The position numbers and the translations under genes are program-made. Shown piece after piece: positions 44,677-53,495 of a DNA stretch of 53,667 nt. The notes below the pieces were generated by a model, which did no database searches, had not been told where the DNA came from, and saw only the letters and a list, made by a program, of their open reading frames with translations. Position 1 is the first letter of the stretch. Every line of letters starts with the position of its first letter. The stretch comes from Lysinibacillus halotolerans (GTDB lineage: Bacteria; Bacillota; Bacilli; Bacillales_A; Planococcaceae): NCBI RefSeq assembly GCF_003711845.1, contig NZ_RHLQ01000021.1:1-53667 (forward strand), in the 5' to 3' direction.

Positions 44677-45759
44677 ATGCCAAAAATTGCTTCTGTTAGT
44701 ACATATAATCCACCCTATACATTAGAACAAGTCAATATAGAACAACTTACTAAAGAACTTTTTCGAGATAAAATACCGCAACTCGATCGGTTATTGAAAG
44801 TATTCGAAAATGGAGAGATAAAACAACGCCATTTCTCTGTTCCATTAGAGTGGCACCGAACAAAACACACCTTTGAAGAGCGAAATGATTTATATATTCA
44901 GTTAGCGACTGAATATAGTATAAAGGCCATTGAATCTTGTCTTCAAAACACCCAATTTTTAACACACCCCCTTACGCCACCCGATATTGATGCCATTATT
45001 TTTGTATCCAGTACGGGTATTTCCACACCTAGTATTGATGCAAGAATAATGAATAAGCTAAACTTTTCAGATCGCTTAAAACGATTACCGATATGGGGAT
45101 TAGGCTGTGCCGGTGGAGCATCCGGTTTAAGTCGTGCTTATGACTATTGTTTAGCCCATCCAAAGGAAAAAGTACTCGTCGTTTGTGTTGAGCTTTGTAG
45201 TTTAACCTTTCAACAAAATGATTATTCAAAAAGTAATTTAGTTGGGGCATCCCTTTTCGCTGATGGTGTCGCTTGCCTTTTAGTATGTGGTGATGAAGCG
45301 TTCGTAAAAACGAATAAAATGGTGCCCTATATTTTAAATACGGCTTCAAAATGGATGCCTAATTCTGAGGATGTGATGGGATGGGATTTAAAAAATGATG
45401 GGTTACACGTTATCTTCTCGAGAGATATTCCTTCTATTATAAGTAAATGGTTGGGACCATTTATTGATGACTTTTTACAGGAACAACAGTTGTCAAAGGA
45501 ACAACTAGAATATCTTGTCGCTCATCCTGGTGGAAAAAAAGTATTAAAGGCTTATGAACAAACGTTAAACATGACAGAACAACATACCGCTATTTCTCGG
45601 GAAGTTCTTCAGAAAAATGGAAATATGTCTTCTCCTACTGTCCATTATGTATTGGAACAATTTATGCTAAAAGAAACAAAATCAGATGCTTTTGGCTTAT
45701 TAGTTGCCCTTGGACCTGGCTTTAGCGGAGAAGCAGTATTACTTCAATGGAGGGATTAA
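44677..45759 (+). CDS. bpsA: Type III polyketide synthase (alkylpyrone synthase)
   Basis: Chalcone-synthase-fold homodimeric enzyme of 360 residues. The catalytic triad is visible: C144 in GLGCAGGASG, His in VAHPGGKKVL and Asn in NMSSPTVHYVLE. By analogy with B. subtilis BpsA it would join fatty acyl-CoA with malonyl-CoA to make triketide alkylpyrones. The start at 44677 has AAGGAG seven bases upstream. The next gene, bpsB, starts one base after the stop, so they form one unit as in B. subtilis. Confidence 0.9.
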   Translation: MPKIASVSTYNPPYTLEQVNIEQLTKELFRDKIPQLDRLLKVFENGEIKQRHFSVPLEWHRTKHTFEERNDLYIQLATEYSIKAIESCLQNTQFLTHPLTPPDIDAIIFVSSTGISTPSIDARIMNKLNFSDRLKRLPIWGLGCAGGASGLSRAYDYCLAHPKEKVLVVCVELCSLTFQQNDYSKSNLVGASLFADGVACLLVCGDEAFVKTNKMVPYILNTASKWMPNSEDVMGWDLKNDGLHVIFSRDIPSIISKWLGPFIDDFLQEQQLSKEQLEYLVAHPGGKKVLKAYEQTLNMTEQHTAISREVLQKNGNMSSPTVHYVLEQFMLKETKSDAFGLLVALGPGFSGEAVLLQWRD

Positions 45760-45760
45760 C

Positions 45761-46330
45761 TTGTTCTTTTTACTATTTGTTTCGATTGTCATTCTACAAA
45801 GAATTATTGAAGTGATGGTTGCTAAAAGAAATGAGAAAAAAATGTTATCGGCCGGTGCCTACGAAGTGGGAGGTTCCCATTATCCATTTATGATTGCCCT
45901 CCACGTTAGTTTTTTTATTAGTTTAATTGGTGAAGTCATCCTATTTGAACGTACCATATCACCGTGGTTTTTATTACTTTTTATCGTCTTTTTACTAGTC
46001 CAAGCTTTAAGAATTTGGTGTTTAATTTCCCTTGGACCTTTTTGGAATACGAAAATCATTATTCTTCCATCAGCCAAAGTAGTTAAAAAAGGACCTTATT
46101 TATTTGTTCGACATCCAAATTATCTCGTCGTATGTACGGAAATTTTACTTCTTCCCTTAATGTTTCAAGCTTATTTTACAGCTGTTTGTTTTACGATTTT
46201 GAATTTTATTATGCTATCGATACGTATTCCTACCGAAGAAAAGGCATTAATAGAAGCAACCAACTATAGTAAAACTTTTAATAGGAAAGTATCGTCTTCG
46301 GTTCCAAATGATTCATCTAATGAATGTTAA
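45761..46330 (+). CDS. bpsB: Isoprenylcysteine-carboxyl-methyltransferase-like alkylpyrone O-methyltransferase
   Basis: Membrane methyltransferase of 189 residues with about four or five helices. The ICMT signature GPYLFVRHPNYLVV near residue 110 binds SAM and is followed by EEKALIE. B. subtilis BpsB (YpbQ) methylates the alkylpyrones made by BpsA. The TTG start at 45761, with GGAGG seven bases upstream, is chosen. The longer in-frame reading would run back into bpsA. The protein begins LFFLLFVSIVILQRIIEVMVAKRNEKKM in homologues' style. Confidence 0.86.
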   Translation: MFFLLFVSIVILQRIIEVMVAKRNEKKMLSAGAYEVGGSHYPFMIALHVSFFISLIGEVILFERTISPWFLLLFIVFLLVQALRIWCLISLGPFWNTKIIILPSAKVVKKGPYLFVRHPNYLVVCTEILLLPLMFQAYFTAVCFTILNFIMLSIRIPTEEKALIEATNYSKTFNRKVSSSVPNDSSNEC

Positions 46331-46659
46331 ATTTTTTATGGACTATATCATGTAATAATCATAAATAATATATATTTATTAGAAATTCCATGGGAAAAGT
46401 CGTATAATGCAAACTATACAGCACACATAGTGACTTATTCACACCCATTTTACCAATTTAATATTTATAAATAAATTTTCATTTTGAATATACTTCTTAG
46501 TAATTACTTTTCTTAGAAAAAAATTCATAATTGTTCCATTCCAACTACATTTTTTAGAAAGAACTATGATTTAAAACATATTTATACTATCATGATATAC
46601 GATGATACAAATTTCACATCGTGGAAATAATAGTTGGATTTCTATTAATGTGTGACTAT
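46331..46659. other. Gap upstream of yjlC-ndh; promoter region, no gene recognised
   Basis: A+T-rich intergenic sequence of about 330 bases. No convincing ORF, terminator or structured RNA was identified. A dyad TTTCAC-ATC-GTGGAAA lies near 46615. A possible weak promoter (TTGGAT, 17 bases, TATATG) ends against the Rex-like site. Confidence 0.4.
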
Positions 46660-46678
46660 ATGTGAAATGATTTTCAAA
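46660..46678. promoter_or_regulatory. Rex-like (NADH-sensing) operator upstream of yjlC-ndh
   Basis: ATGTGAAATGATTTTCAAA agrees with the Rex consensus TTGTGAAATNATTTCACAA at 14 of 18 positions, with a perfect TGTGAAAT half. Rex controls yjlC-ndh in B. subtilis. The site lies 54 bases before the yjlC start. Confidence 0.65.
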
Positions 46679-46731
46679 CTTTTTCTAACTAACAAAATGC
46701 ATAAAATGCAAAATGTAAAGGAGAATTGGAT

Positions 46732-47154
46732 ATGTCAGAAGAATTGACTCAAGCTCAACAAGCAGTAAGCCAAGGAAAACAAGATTTACTTGATCAATTA
46801 TTAAAACCTGAAGTTCAAGAATCGTTAACGACTTTAGTTGAACAATTACCAAAGTTAACTGAGGTTGTTACTCTATTAACAAAAGCTTATGACTTTGCTC
46901 AATTAGTTGCAACTGATGAAGTCTTAAAGAGCGATACTGTAAATGCTATTAAAGAAATGTCAGAGCCTGTTATCGGTTCGGTTAAAACTCTTGCTGCAAC
47001 GGCAATCGAAGCGAAAGATCGTGCAGATGCAACGAACGAAAACATCGGTATATTTGGGTTATTAAAATTAATGAAAGATCCAGAAGCTCAAAAACTTTTC
47101 CGTTTCGCCAATGCCTTTTTAGAAATCCAAGCAGAACGTAAATCTCAAGAATAG
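46732..47154 (+). CDS. yjlC: DUF1641 protein, YjlC
   Basis: Small soluble, largely helical, acidic protein of 140 residues, the same length as B. subtilis YjlC. The DUF1641 core is IGSVKTLAATAIEAKDRADATNENIGIFGLLKLMKDPEAQKLFRFANAFL (mid and C-terminal part). It is always found next to Ndh-type genes, but its molecular function is not established. An accessory role for NADH dehydrogenase at the membrane is likely. The ATG at 46732 has AAAGGAG eight bases upstream. Confidence 0.88.
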   Translation: MSEELTQAQQAVSQGKQDLLDQLLKPEVQESLTTLVEQLPKLTEVVTLLTKAYDFAQLVATDEVLKSDTVNAIKEMSEPVIGSVKTLAATAIEAKDRADATNENIGIFGLLKLMKDPEAQKLFRFANAFLEIQAERKSQE

Positions 47155-47191
47155 TTCACTTTTAAACAATAGTATGGACGGAGGATTAATC

Positions 47192-48376
47192 ATGTCAAAA
47201 GAAATCGTCATCTTAGGTGCAGGTTATGGTGGATTACTAACTGCTCTAACATTACGTAAATATTTAAATAAAGATGAAGCAAAAGTTACTGTAGTAAATA
47301 AATATCCAACTCATCAATTGATTACAGAATTACACCGTCTTGCAGGTGGTACAATTTCAGAACCTGCAATTTCATTCCCATTAACTAAACTATTTAAAGA
47401 TAAAGATGTTAACGTAGTTATCCAAGAAGTGAAATCATTCTCAGTTGCCAATAAAGAAGTTTATTTAGCAGATGGTTCTGTCTTATCATACGACAACCTA
47501 GTTGTTGCCCTTGGTAGCCAAACTGGTTTCTTCGGAATTCCTGGATTAGAAGAAAACAGCATGGTATTAAAATCTGTTGATGATGCTAATCGCATCAACA
47601 AACATATCGAAAGTAAAATTGCTGCTTATGCTAAATCCAAAAATCCTGCAGATGCAACTATCGTGATCGGCGGTGGCGGTTTAACTGGTGTTGAATTAGT
47701 TGGTGAAATCGTTGATAACTTCCCTAAAGTTGCTAGAAAATACGGTATCGACTTTAAAGATCTAAACATTAAGCTAGTTGAAGCAGGTCCGAAAATCTTA
47801 CCAGTACTTCCGGATGACTTAATCCAACGCGCTACTGAAAGCTTATCAGCTCGTGGTGTTGAATTCTTAACTGGCCTTCCTGTTACTGGTGTTGAAGGTA
47901 ACAAAATTTCATTAAAAGACGGTACGGTTATCGAAGCAAACACATTCATTTGGACAGGTGGAGTTGCTGCTCTTCCTCTAGTTCAAGAATCAGGTTTAGC
48001 ATGTGACCGTGGTAAAGCGATCATTAACGAATACTTACAATCTACTTCTCATCCAGAAGTATTTGTTGTAGGTGATGCTTCTGTTGCTTTACCAGCAGAT
48101 GGTGGTCGTCCACTATTCGCACCTACAGCACAAATTGCATGGCAAATGGGTGAAACTGCTGGTTACAATTTATATGCAACAATCGAAGGTCAAAAACTAG
48201 AAGTATTTAATCCTGTTAACTCCGGTACTCTTGCTAGCCTTGGACGCAAAGATGGTGTAGCAACAGTTGGTGGTAACAATATTCCATTAAAAGGTCTTCC
48301 TGCTTCATTAATGAAAGAAGCAAGTCACGTTCGTTACTTAGCACATATTAAAGCATTATACGGTTTAGCATATTAA
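47192..48376 (+). CDS. ndh: Type II NADH dehydrogenase
   Basis: Peripheral membrane flavoprotein of 394 residues that oxidises NADH and reduces menaquinone without pumping protons. The FAD-binding GxGxxG is GAGYGGLLTAL at 9-19, the NADH-binding motif is GGGGLTGVELVGE near 160, and the second FAD motif is VFVVGDAS near 288. The WTGG segment is present. It is cotranscribed with yjlC, under a Rex-like site that would match synthesis to NADH level. GGAGG lies nine bases before the ATG. Confidence 0.94.
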   Translation: MSKEIVILGAGYGGLLTALTLRKYLNKDEAKVTVVNKYPTHQLITELHRLAGGTISEPAISFPLTKLFKDKDVNVVIQEVKSFSVANKEVYLADGSVLSYDNLVVALGSQTGFFGIPGLEENSMVLKSVDDANRINKHIESKIAAYAKSKNPADATIVIGGGGLTGVELVGEIVDNFPKVARKYGIDFKDLNIKLVEAGPKILPVLPDDLIQRATESLSARGVEFLTGLPVTGVEGNKISLKDGTVIEANTFIWTGGVAALPLVQESGLACDRGKAIINEYLQSTSHPEVFVVGDASVALPADGGRPLFAPTAQIAWQMGETAGYNLYATIEGQKLEVFNPVNSGTLASLGRKDGVATVGGNNIPLKGLPASLMKEASHVRYLAHIKALYGLAY

Positions 48377-48382
48377 TTAAAC

Positions 48383-48421
48383 AAAAAAGAAGATTTCGTA
48401 TTAAACGAAATCTTCTTTTTT
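48383..48421. terminator. Bidirectional terminator, ndh and MFS gene
   Basis: A 17-bp perfect stem (AAAAAAGAAGATTTCGT and complement, five-base loop) between converging genes, with T-runs on both strands. Confidence 0.92.
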
Positions 48422-48431
48422 GTATATTCAT

Positions 48432-49652
48432 TTAATTTTTTCCTGCTTCTAATAAAACTTTGCTTCCTAATAAGAAGAAACTTAATATGAAAATTAATAT
48501 TCCTGTACCAATTAAAAGCCATTCAATCGCAATTATATCCGCAATCGGTCCAAATACTAACATTCCCAAGGGCATCATAGAAGTTGAGATCATCGTTAAT
48601 ACACCAAAAACTCTGCCTAAGAAATCCGGTTCAACCTTTTCTTGAAGTAAGACAGTTGCCGGCGTATTAAACAACGGCATTATCAATCCAATGATTCCCA
48701 TAAATATTAAGTAAATCCAAAATACTGGAACAATTCCTAATAGCAATGTACAAAGACCAAAAACAAAGGCGGATAAAGCCATCGTATGGGTTTTGTTTTT
48801 AAATCCTCCCCAAGAAGCTATTACAATCCCACCCACTATCATTCCAATAGAGAAGGCAACCTCAATAGCAGATAAATACCATTCATTCGCTCCAAAGGTT
48901 CGCGTTACCTGTAATGGTGTTAAAAATGAGGCAGGTGCAGCTAACACAAAGAAAAAGGCAAAAAACATAAAAAATTTCTTTAAAAATGCATGCTGATTAA
49001 TGTAGTTTAAACCTTCTTTAAAGTCATTAAAATACCCAACTTTTTGTGTTTCCATTGCCTTTGCATGAAGGGGAATTTTCAAAAAGAATAGTAACGTTAG
49101 TACTGCTATAGCAGCTGTAATCACATCGATAAAGAATATCATCTCTAATGTAGTCACTGACAATAGTCCAGCACTAATCATCGGTGATAACAACATAACA
49201 AAAGCTTGTATACTACCATTTGCTCCGTTTACTTTTGTCAGTTTTTCTTCCGGTACGATTTGAGGCAAAATGGCGCCAACAGCAGGTGTTTGTATTCCTG
49301 TGCCTATCGCTCGTATTGCATACATAACAAACAATAACCACATCGAATTATAACCATTTAAAAACAAGATGGCTAAAATTAACGTTGAAATGGCAATCAT
49401 TGAATCCGCAATCATAATTAAATATTTACGATTAAATCGATCTGCCCACACTCCTGCAAAAGGTGCAAGGAAAAAAGTAGGAACAAATCCGCATATAATC
49501 GAAATCGTCATCATAATTCCCGACTGAGTTGTTAATGTGATATACCACATGATGGCATATTGTACAAGGGAAGAACCGAATAACGATATCGTTTGACTCC
49601 CTAAAAAGAGCGTAATGTTTTTCTTCCACTTAACCTGTTCTTTTTGATTCAT
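48432..49652 (-). CDS. MFS exporter, MefA/MFS_3-like
   Basis: Twelve-helix transporter of 406 residues. The segment FVPTFFLAPFAGVWADRFNRKYLIMIADS is characteristic of the macrolide-efflux (MefA/YfiS-type) MFS_3 family, as is QTPAVGAILPQIVPEEKLTKVNGANGS. It probably exports a drug or natural product. Real resistance cannot be deduced. AAAGGATG is about 11 bases upstream of the ATG. It converges on ndh. Confidence 0.82.
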   Translation of the reverse strand: MNQKEQVKWKKNITLFLGSQTISLFGSSLVQYAIMWYITLTTQSGIMMTISIICGFVPTFFLAPFAGVWADRFNRKYLIMIADSMIAISTLILAILFLNGYNSMWLLFVMYAIRAIGTGIQTPAVGAILPQIVPEEKLTKVNGANGSIQAFVMLLSPMISAGLLSVTTLEMIFFIDVITAAIAVLTLLFFLKIPLHAKAMETQKVGYFNDFKEGLNYINQHAFLKKFFMFFAFFFVLAAPASFLTPLQVTRTFGANEWYLSAIEVAFSIGMIVGGIVIASWGGFKNKTHTMALSAFVFGLCTLLLGIVPVFWIYLIFMGIIGLIMPLFNTPATVLLQEKVEPDFLGRVFGVLTMISTSMMPLGMLVFGPIADIIAIEWLLIGTGILIFILSFFLLGSKVLLEAGKN

Positions 49653-49850
49653 TTAGATATTACATCCTTTTCTAATTGATTTTGTTTTTTCAAATCGCTT
49701 AGAAACGTTAATTACTATACGAGTCATAAACCAAAATACAGGTGGAAATTTCAAATTTAGTAAATGGCTATTGATTAACAAAATGTCAGTCGCTCATACT
49801 TATTCTAAGGATTCCGTTTATATGAAAAATTGAATAAGTTACTCGATTTA

Positions 49851-49938
49851 AGTTAGACCAATTCCATTTACCCCACAAATTCATTGAGGTTTGAACGTAT
49901 TGCATTAACGGTTCGAATTTTGGAAACGTAGTCTAACT
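49851..49938. other. Nested inverted repeats in the 428-base gap between two MFS genes
   Basis: Outer arms AGTTAGAC and GTCTAACT (8 bp) enclose inner arms TTGAAC and GTTC.AA and a partly complementary ATTCCATTT/TTTGGAAAC pair. The whole could fold as an 88-base stem-loop. No coding or promoter signal explains it. The rest of the gap shows no gene. Confidence 0.3.
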
Positions 49939-50080
49939 GATTGCATTTTGAAAACCCTCCATTCCTTTAAGTAAGCCCATTATAGCATAATATTTTCCAA
50001 AACTATAAATATCTATATGAAAATAAGATGAGAGGGGTATAATTGTAAATACGAGTCAAATATGAAGGTGTGAATAAACA

Positions 50081-51289
50081 ATGAGTGATACAAAAGCAGC
50101 TTTAAATAATCCAATCTATCCAGTTATGATTGCAATTGGAGTAGCCCATCTAATCAATGATACGATGCAATCCGTTGTTCCAGCTATGTTTCCATTACTT
50201 GAACGGGATTTAGGTTTATCCTTTACTGAGTTGGGCATTATTTCCTTTGTTTTAAATATGTTCTCCTCTGCTTTACAACCTGTAGTAGGATTCGTTAGTG
50301 ATAAAAAACCAATGCCCTTTGCATTACCTATTGGGATGATGAGTGCCTTCGTCGGCTTATTACTCCTTGTATTGGCAGAAAGTTACTGGCTTATTTTAAT
50401 TTCCGTCCTATTTTTAGGTTTTGGTTCAGCTGTATTTCATCCCGAAGGCTCACGGGTATCCTTTATGTCAGCTGGAAATAAACGGGGTCTGGCCCAGTCG
50501 ATTTATCAAGTAGGCGGAAATTCCGGACAAGCCCTTGCCCCTTTAATTAGTGCTTTTATTTTAGATGTTTACGGTCAGCATGGAGCAGCCATTGTACTGC
50601 TTTTAGCAACCATTGGAATTGCCCTTCTTCTCCAAATATCTAGATGGTATATACGCCAATTAGAGGCAGAAAAATCACAACAAAAGAAAAAGAAAATATT
50701 AATTTCCTCATTACCGCCTTTAACTAAAAAACAAGTTGGGATTGCGTTAGGTTTATTACTTACCATTATTTTTGCTCGCTCTTTTTACACAACGAACATT
50801 ACGAACTTTTATGTCTTTTACTTAATGGATCATTATGATTTAAATTTAAAAACCGGACAAGTGTTTATTTTTATTTTTATGGCTTTTGGTGTATTAGGTA
50901 CTTTTTTTGGAGGGTCACTTTCTGACCGTATCGGTAGAAAAAACGTGATCATTCTTTCGGTAGTAGGACCCCTTCCTTTCTGTTTACTATTACCATATAT
51001 GCCGATTTGGGTTGTTCTTATTTTCTTAATTATTATCGGTACGCTTATTATGATTAGTTTCTCCGTTACAGTTGTATATGCCCAAGAATTAGTTCCAAGT
51101 AAAATTGGGACGATGGCTGGACTTACAACGGGATTTGCCTTTGGAATGGGCGCAATTGGTGCTGTCGTTATCGGCTTTTTACTCGATAAGATTGGGATTG
51201 AAACGACAATTCAAATCGTTTCCGTCTTACCTATACTGCTAATTGTTGCATTCTTCTTACCGAAAGATAAAGTCGAAAAAACAGCATAA
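50081..51289 (+). CDS. fsr: MFS exporter, fosmidomycin-resistance (Fsr) type
   Basis: Twelve-helix transporter of 402 residues with the Fsr pattern: AIGVAHLINDTMQSVVPAMFPLLERDLGLSFTELG near the N terminus, FHPEGSRVSFMSAGNKRGLAQSIYQVGGNSGQALAP (helix 4-5 region) and GGSLSDRIGRKNVI after helix 8. In E. coli Fsr exports fosmidomycin. The natural substrate is unknown. GAAGGTG precedes the ATG. It ends in a strong terminator shared with the DedA gene. Confidence 0.83.
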   Translation: MSDTKAALNNPIYPVMIAIGVAHLINDTMQSVVPAMFPLLERDLGLSFTELGIISFVLNMFSSALQPVVGFVSDKKPMPFALPIGMMSAFVGLLLLVLAESYWLILISVLFLGFGSAVFHPEGSRVSFMSAGNKRGLAQSIYQVGGNSGQALAPLISAFILDVYGQHGAAIVLLLATIGIALLLQISRWYIRQLEAEKSQQKKKKILISSLPPLTKKQVGIALGLLLTIIFARSFYTTNITNFYVFYLMDHYDLNLKTGQVFIFIFMAFGVLGTFFGGSLSDRIGRKNVIILSVVGPLPFCLLLPYMPIWVVLIFLIIIGTLIMISFSVTVVYAQELVPSKIGTMAGLTTGFAFGMGAIGAVVIGFLLDKIGIETTIQIVSVLPILLIVAFFLPKDKVEKTA

Positions 51290-51293
51290 AAAA

Positions 51294-51326
51294 TATGGAG
51301 GCATCCTTTCATAAGGTGCCTCCATA
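51294..51326. terminator. Bidirectional terminator, fsr and the DedA gene
   Basis: A 10-bp perfect stem (TATGGAGGCA / TGCCTCCATA) between converging genes, with ACTTTTAAC on the plus side and TTTTTTATGC on the minus side. Confidence 0.85.
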
Positions 51327-51329
51327 CTT

Positions 51330-51938
51330 TTAACTTCGCATCTTTTTTTGATAAAATCGAACGACCACAACAATGAAAATAATCGCAAGGACCGCATACG
51401 CAATATTGGAATAGATGTCCATGTAGTGAACAATCGTTTCCCACGATTCTCCCACAGCAGCACCTATGTTAACTAAAACCAAATTCCAAATTAATGTACC
51501 TAACGTTGTAAGTAGTAGGAATGTAAAAAAGTTCATTTTAGCTAATCCAGCTGGTAATGAAATTAAACTACGAATTAAAGGAATAAAGCGGCAGAAAAAT
51601 ACAGTCCATACATCATACTTTTCAAACCAAGAATTCGCTTTATGAATATCTTTACTAGTGAGACGTAGAACTTTCCCCCATCTATCCACAAACCGTTCAA
51701 TTCTTTTAATACCGACAAGGGCACCTATTCCATAAAGAATAATAGCCCCTACTACTGAACCAATCGTAGATGCGACAACAACTCCAAAGACGGATAAATC
51801 CGTTTGTGTCGTCATAAACCCACCAAAGGTTAAGATAACTTCTGACGGTATTGGAGGAAATAAATTTTCTAACATGATTAATAAGAAAACACCTATGTAT
51901 CCAAATTCCTCCATCACCGTAGTAATCCAATTTTCCAT
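51330..51938 (-). CDS. DedA-family membrane protein
   Basis: Polytopic protein of 202 residues. DedA motifs are ENLFPPIPSEVILTFGG (re-entrant, near residue 24) and FFCRFIPLIRSLISLPAG near 115. Some members (UptA in B. subtilis) flip undecaprenyl phosphate or other lipids across the membrane, while others are tied to proton-motive-force or drug tolerance. Which applies here is not decidable. AAGGAG lies seven bases before the ATG. Confidence 0.87.
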   Translation of the reverse strand: MENWITTVMEEFGYIGVFLLIMLENLFPPIPSEVILTFGGFMTTQTDLSVFGVVVASTIGSVVGAIILYGIGALVGIKRIERFVDRWGKVLRLTSKDIHKANSWFEKYDVWTVFFCRFIPLIRSLISLPAGLAKMNFFTFLLLTTLGTLIWNLVLVNIGAAVGESWETIVHYMDIYSNIAYAVLAIIFIVVVVRFYQKKMRS

Positions 51939-52062
51939 TCATACTCTCCTTATATTCTTTCATATTTTTTCTTTCATTTATTATCTTATTTCCAATATAA
52001 TGCTACTCTATTATACAACCCTATTCAAATTTTCTTTAAGACATTCGTGAAATAAAATGAAA

Positions 52063-52089
52063 AAAGCCAACGAAAACTACATTGGCTTT
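52063..52089 (-). terminator. Probable terminator of the RsgA-like gene
   Basis: AAAGCCAA / TTGGCTTT stem with an 11-base loop, followed by TTTTCATTTTATTTC on the minus strand, about 50 bases after the stop. Confidence 0.6.
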
Positions 52090-52141
52090 ATTGTATATGA
52101 CTTTATAGAAGGAAAATGGTTCCTAAGAAAAGGGATAAAAA

Positions 52142-53212
52142 TTACTTATACTTTTTCTTAAGCCCTTTCGAGATTTGCTTCCATTTTCTCTTTTCAGCTA
52201 ATTTTTCTTGTGTATTTGTCTTTCTTTCCATAAAGGCTAATTCCTTTTGGAGTTTAAAATAACTTTGCAATCTGGAAAATTCTAAATCACCGTTATCAAT
52301 GGCCTGGACGACCGCACAACCCGGTTCTTTTTTATGGGTACAATCTCGATAACGACAACTAGTTGATAGCTCTTCAATATCTTGAAAACTTGATGCTAAG
52401 CTCTCACCTTGATCCCATAACTGCAACTCTCTCATTCCTGGTGTATCAATCAAACACCCACAGCCAGATAAAAATACTAGCTCCCTGTGAGTTGTTGTAT
52501 GTCTTCCCTTTGCATCATCTTCCCGAATACCGGATACTTTCATAATATCCTCACCATATAAAGCATTCATTAAAGTAGATTTTCCTGCACCAGAGGAACC
52601 AAGCAAAGCACCTGTTACCCCTTCATTAAAAAATGCTCGGATTTGTTCTATTCCTTCACCCGTATAAGAGCTCGTAACAAATATATCGACACCTATTGCA
52701 ATAGACTCTGTTTCCCTTAAATAATCGTCAACATCTTCACATAGATCCGCTTTCGTTAAAACGATGACAGGAGTGGCACCGGAATCCCAAGCCGCTATTA
52801 AATACCGCTCTAATCGCCGAATGTTGAAATCCGCATTCAAACTCATAACTAGAAATACAATATCAACGTTCGATGCTACAATTTGTTCTTCCACTTTTCT
52901 TCCGGCAATTTTCCGTGAAAACTGTGACTTCCGTTTAAAAATTTTATGGATGATCCCTCTTTCCTCACCATCCATTTTTTCCACTAACACCCAGTCTCCT
53001 ACCGCAGGGAAATCTGCTTGTGAAAAGGACTCGTAAACAAAATGTCCTGCTACTGTTGATAACCACTCCCCTTGCTCTGACAATACCCGATAGGAATGTT
53101 TATGCTCTAAAAGAACACGGGCAGGAACACAGTTTTTATATTTTTCTTCTTTTAAAAAAGACGTATATTGTTCTTCAAAAAATGTTGTAAAACCTAAAGA
53201 TTTTAAATTCAA
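52142..53212 (-). CDS. Circularly permuted GTPase, RsgA (EngC/YjeQ) family
   Basis: GTPase of 356 residues that in its family matures and checks the 30S subunit. An N-terminal OB-fold (about 28-105) precedes a permuted G domain: TKAD (G4) near residue 152, GSSGAGKST (G1) near 204, and DTPGMREL (G3) near 257. A C-terminal zinc knuckle CRYRDCTHKKEPGC is present, followed by a basic tail. It is longer than B. subtilis RsgA (YloQ, about 298) and lacks the prpC-prkC context, so it is probably the second paralogue seen in several Bacillales. The TTG start follows AGGAGGT. An attenuator-like leader precedes it. Confidence 0.88.
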   Translation of the reverse strand: MNLKSLGFTTFFEEQYTSFLKEEKYKNCVPARVLLEHKHSYRVLSEQGEWLSTVAGHFVYESFSQADFPAVGDWVLVEKMDGEERGIIHKIFKRKSQFSRKIAGRKVEEQIVASNVDIVFLVMSLNADFNIRRLERYLIAAWDSGATPVIVLTKADLCEDVDDYLRETESIAIGVDIFVTSSYTGEGIEQIRAFFNEGVTGALLGSSGAGKSTLMNALYGEDIMKVSGIREDDAKGRHTTTHRELVFLSGCGCLIDTPGMRELQLWDQGESLASSFQDIEELSTSCRYRDCTHKKEPGCAVVQAIDNGDLEFSRLQSYFKLQKELAFMERKTNTQEKLAEKRKWKQISKGLKKKYK

Positions 53213-53266
53213 TGGATGGACCTCCTAAAATGATAATTTAGCGGTTATTTTCCGCAGTAAATTAAA

Positions 53267-53303
53267 AACCCTTATGAGCTGCGATTTGGCAGTCATAAGG
53301 GTT
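53267..53303 (-). terminator. Intrinsic terminator in the RsgA-like gene leader (attenuator candidate)
   Basis: An 11-bp perfect stem (AACCCTTATGA and complement), extended by four more pairs (CTGC/GCAG), then TTTTTAATTT on the minus strand. It lies between the leader peptide and the RsgA-like gene with no other gene to terminate, so it probably regulates the downstream gene. Confidence 0.8.
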
Positions 53304-53357
53304 CATCACGTTCAAGAGGTAAATTAAAATACTTCCAAGCCTAATAGGCAAGGATCT

Positions 53358-53432
53358 TTAATATCCATTATTGAGGTGAGTGAAATTAGACAAACCAAAT
53401 CGCTTTTGAACAATCGCATATACAGTTGCCAT
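53358..53432 (-). CDS. 24-residue leader peptide upstream of the RsgA-like gene
   Basis: A short ORF beginning MATVYAIVQKRFG and ending HLNNGY, with AGAGGTG seven bases before its ATG. It starts about 28 bases after the likely transcription start of a perfect sigma-A promoter and ends 55 bases before an intrinsic terminator. Its codons near the end include TCACCTC, which can pair with its own ribosome site GAGGTGA. Position and signals suit a regulatory leader peptide rather than a functional product. Confidence 0.6.
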   Translation of the reverse strand: MATVYAIVQKRFGLSNFTHLNNGY

Positions 53433-53466
53433 GATACTTCACCTCTCTTTTCTTATTATTCTGTTT

Positions 53467-53495
53467 ATTATATTCCGATTTTCAAAAAATGTCAA
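53467..53495 (-). promoter_or_regulatory. Perfect consensus sigma-A promoter of the leader / RsgA-like unit
   Basis: On the minus strand TTGACA (53490-53495) and TATAAT (53467-53472) are both perfect and are separated by 17 bases. Such a strong promoter upstream of a terminator-containing leader is typical of genes controlled after initiation. Confidence 0.9.
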
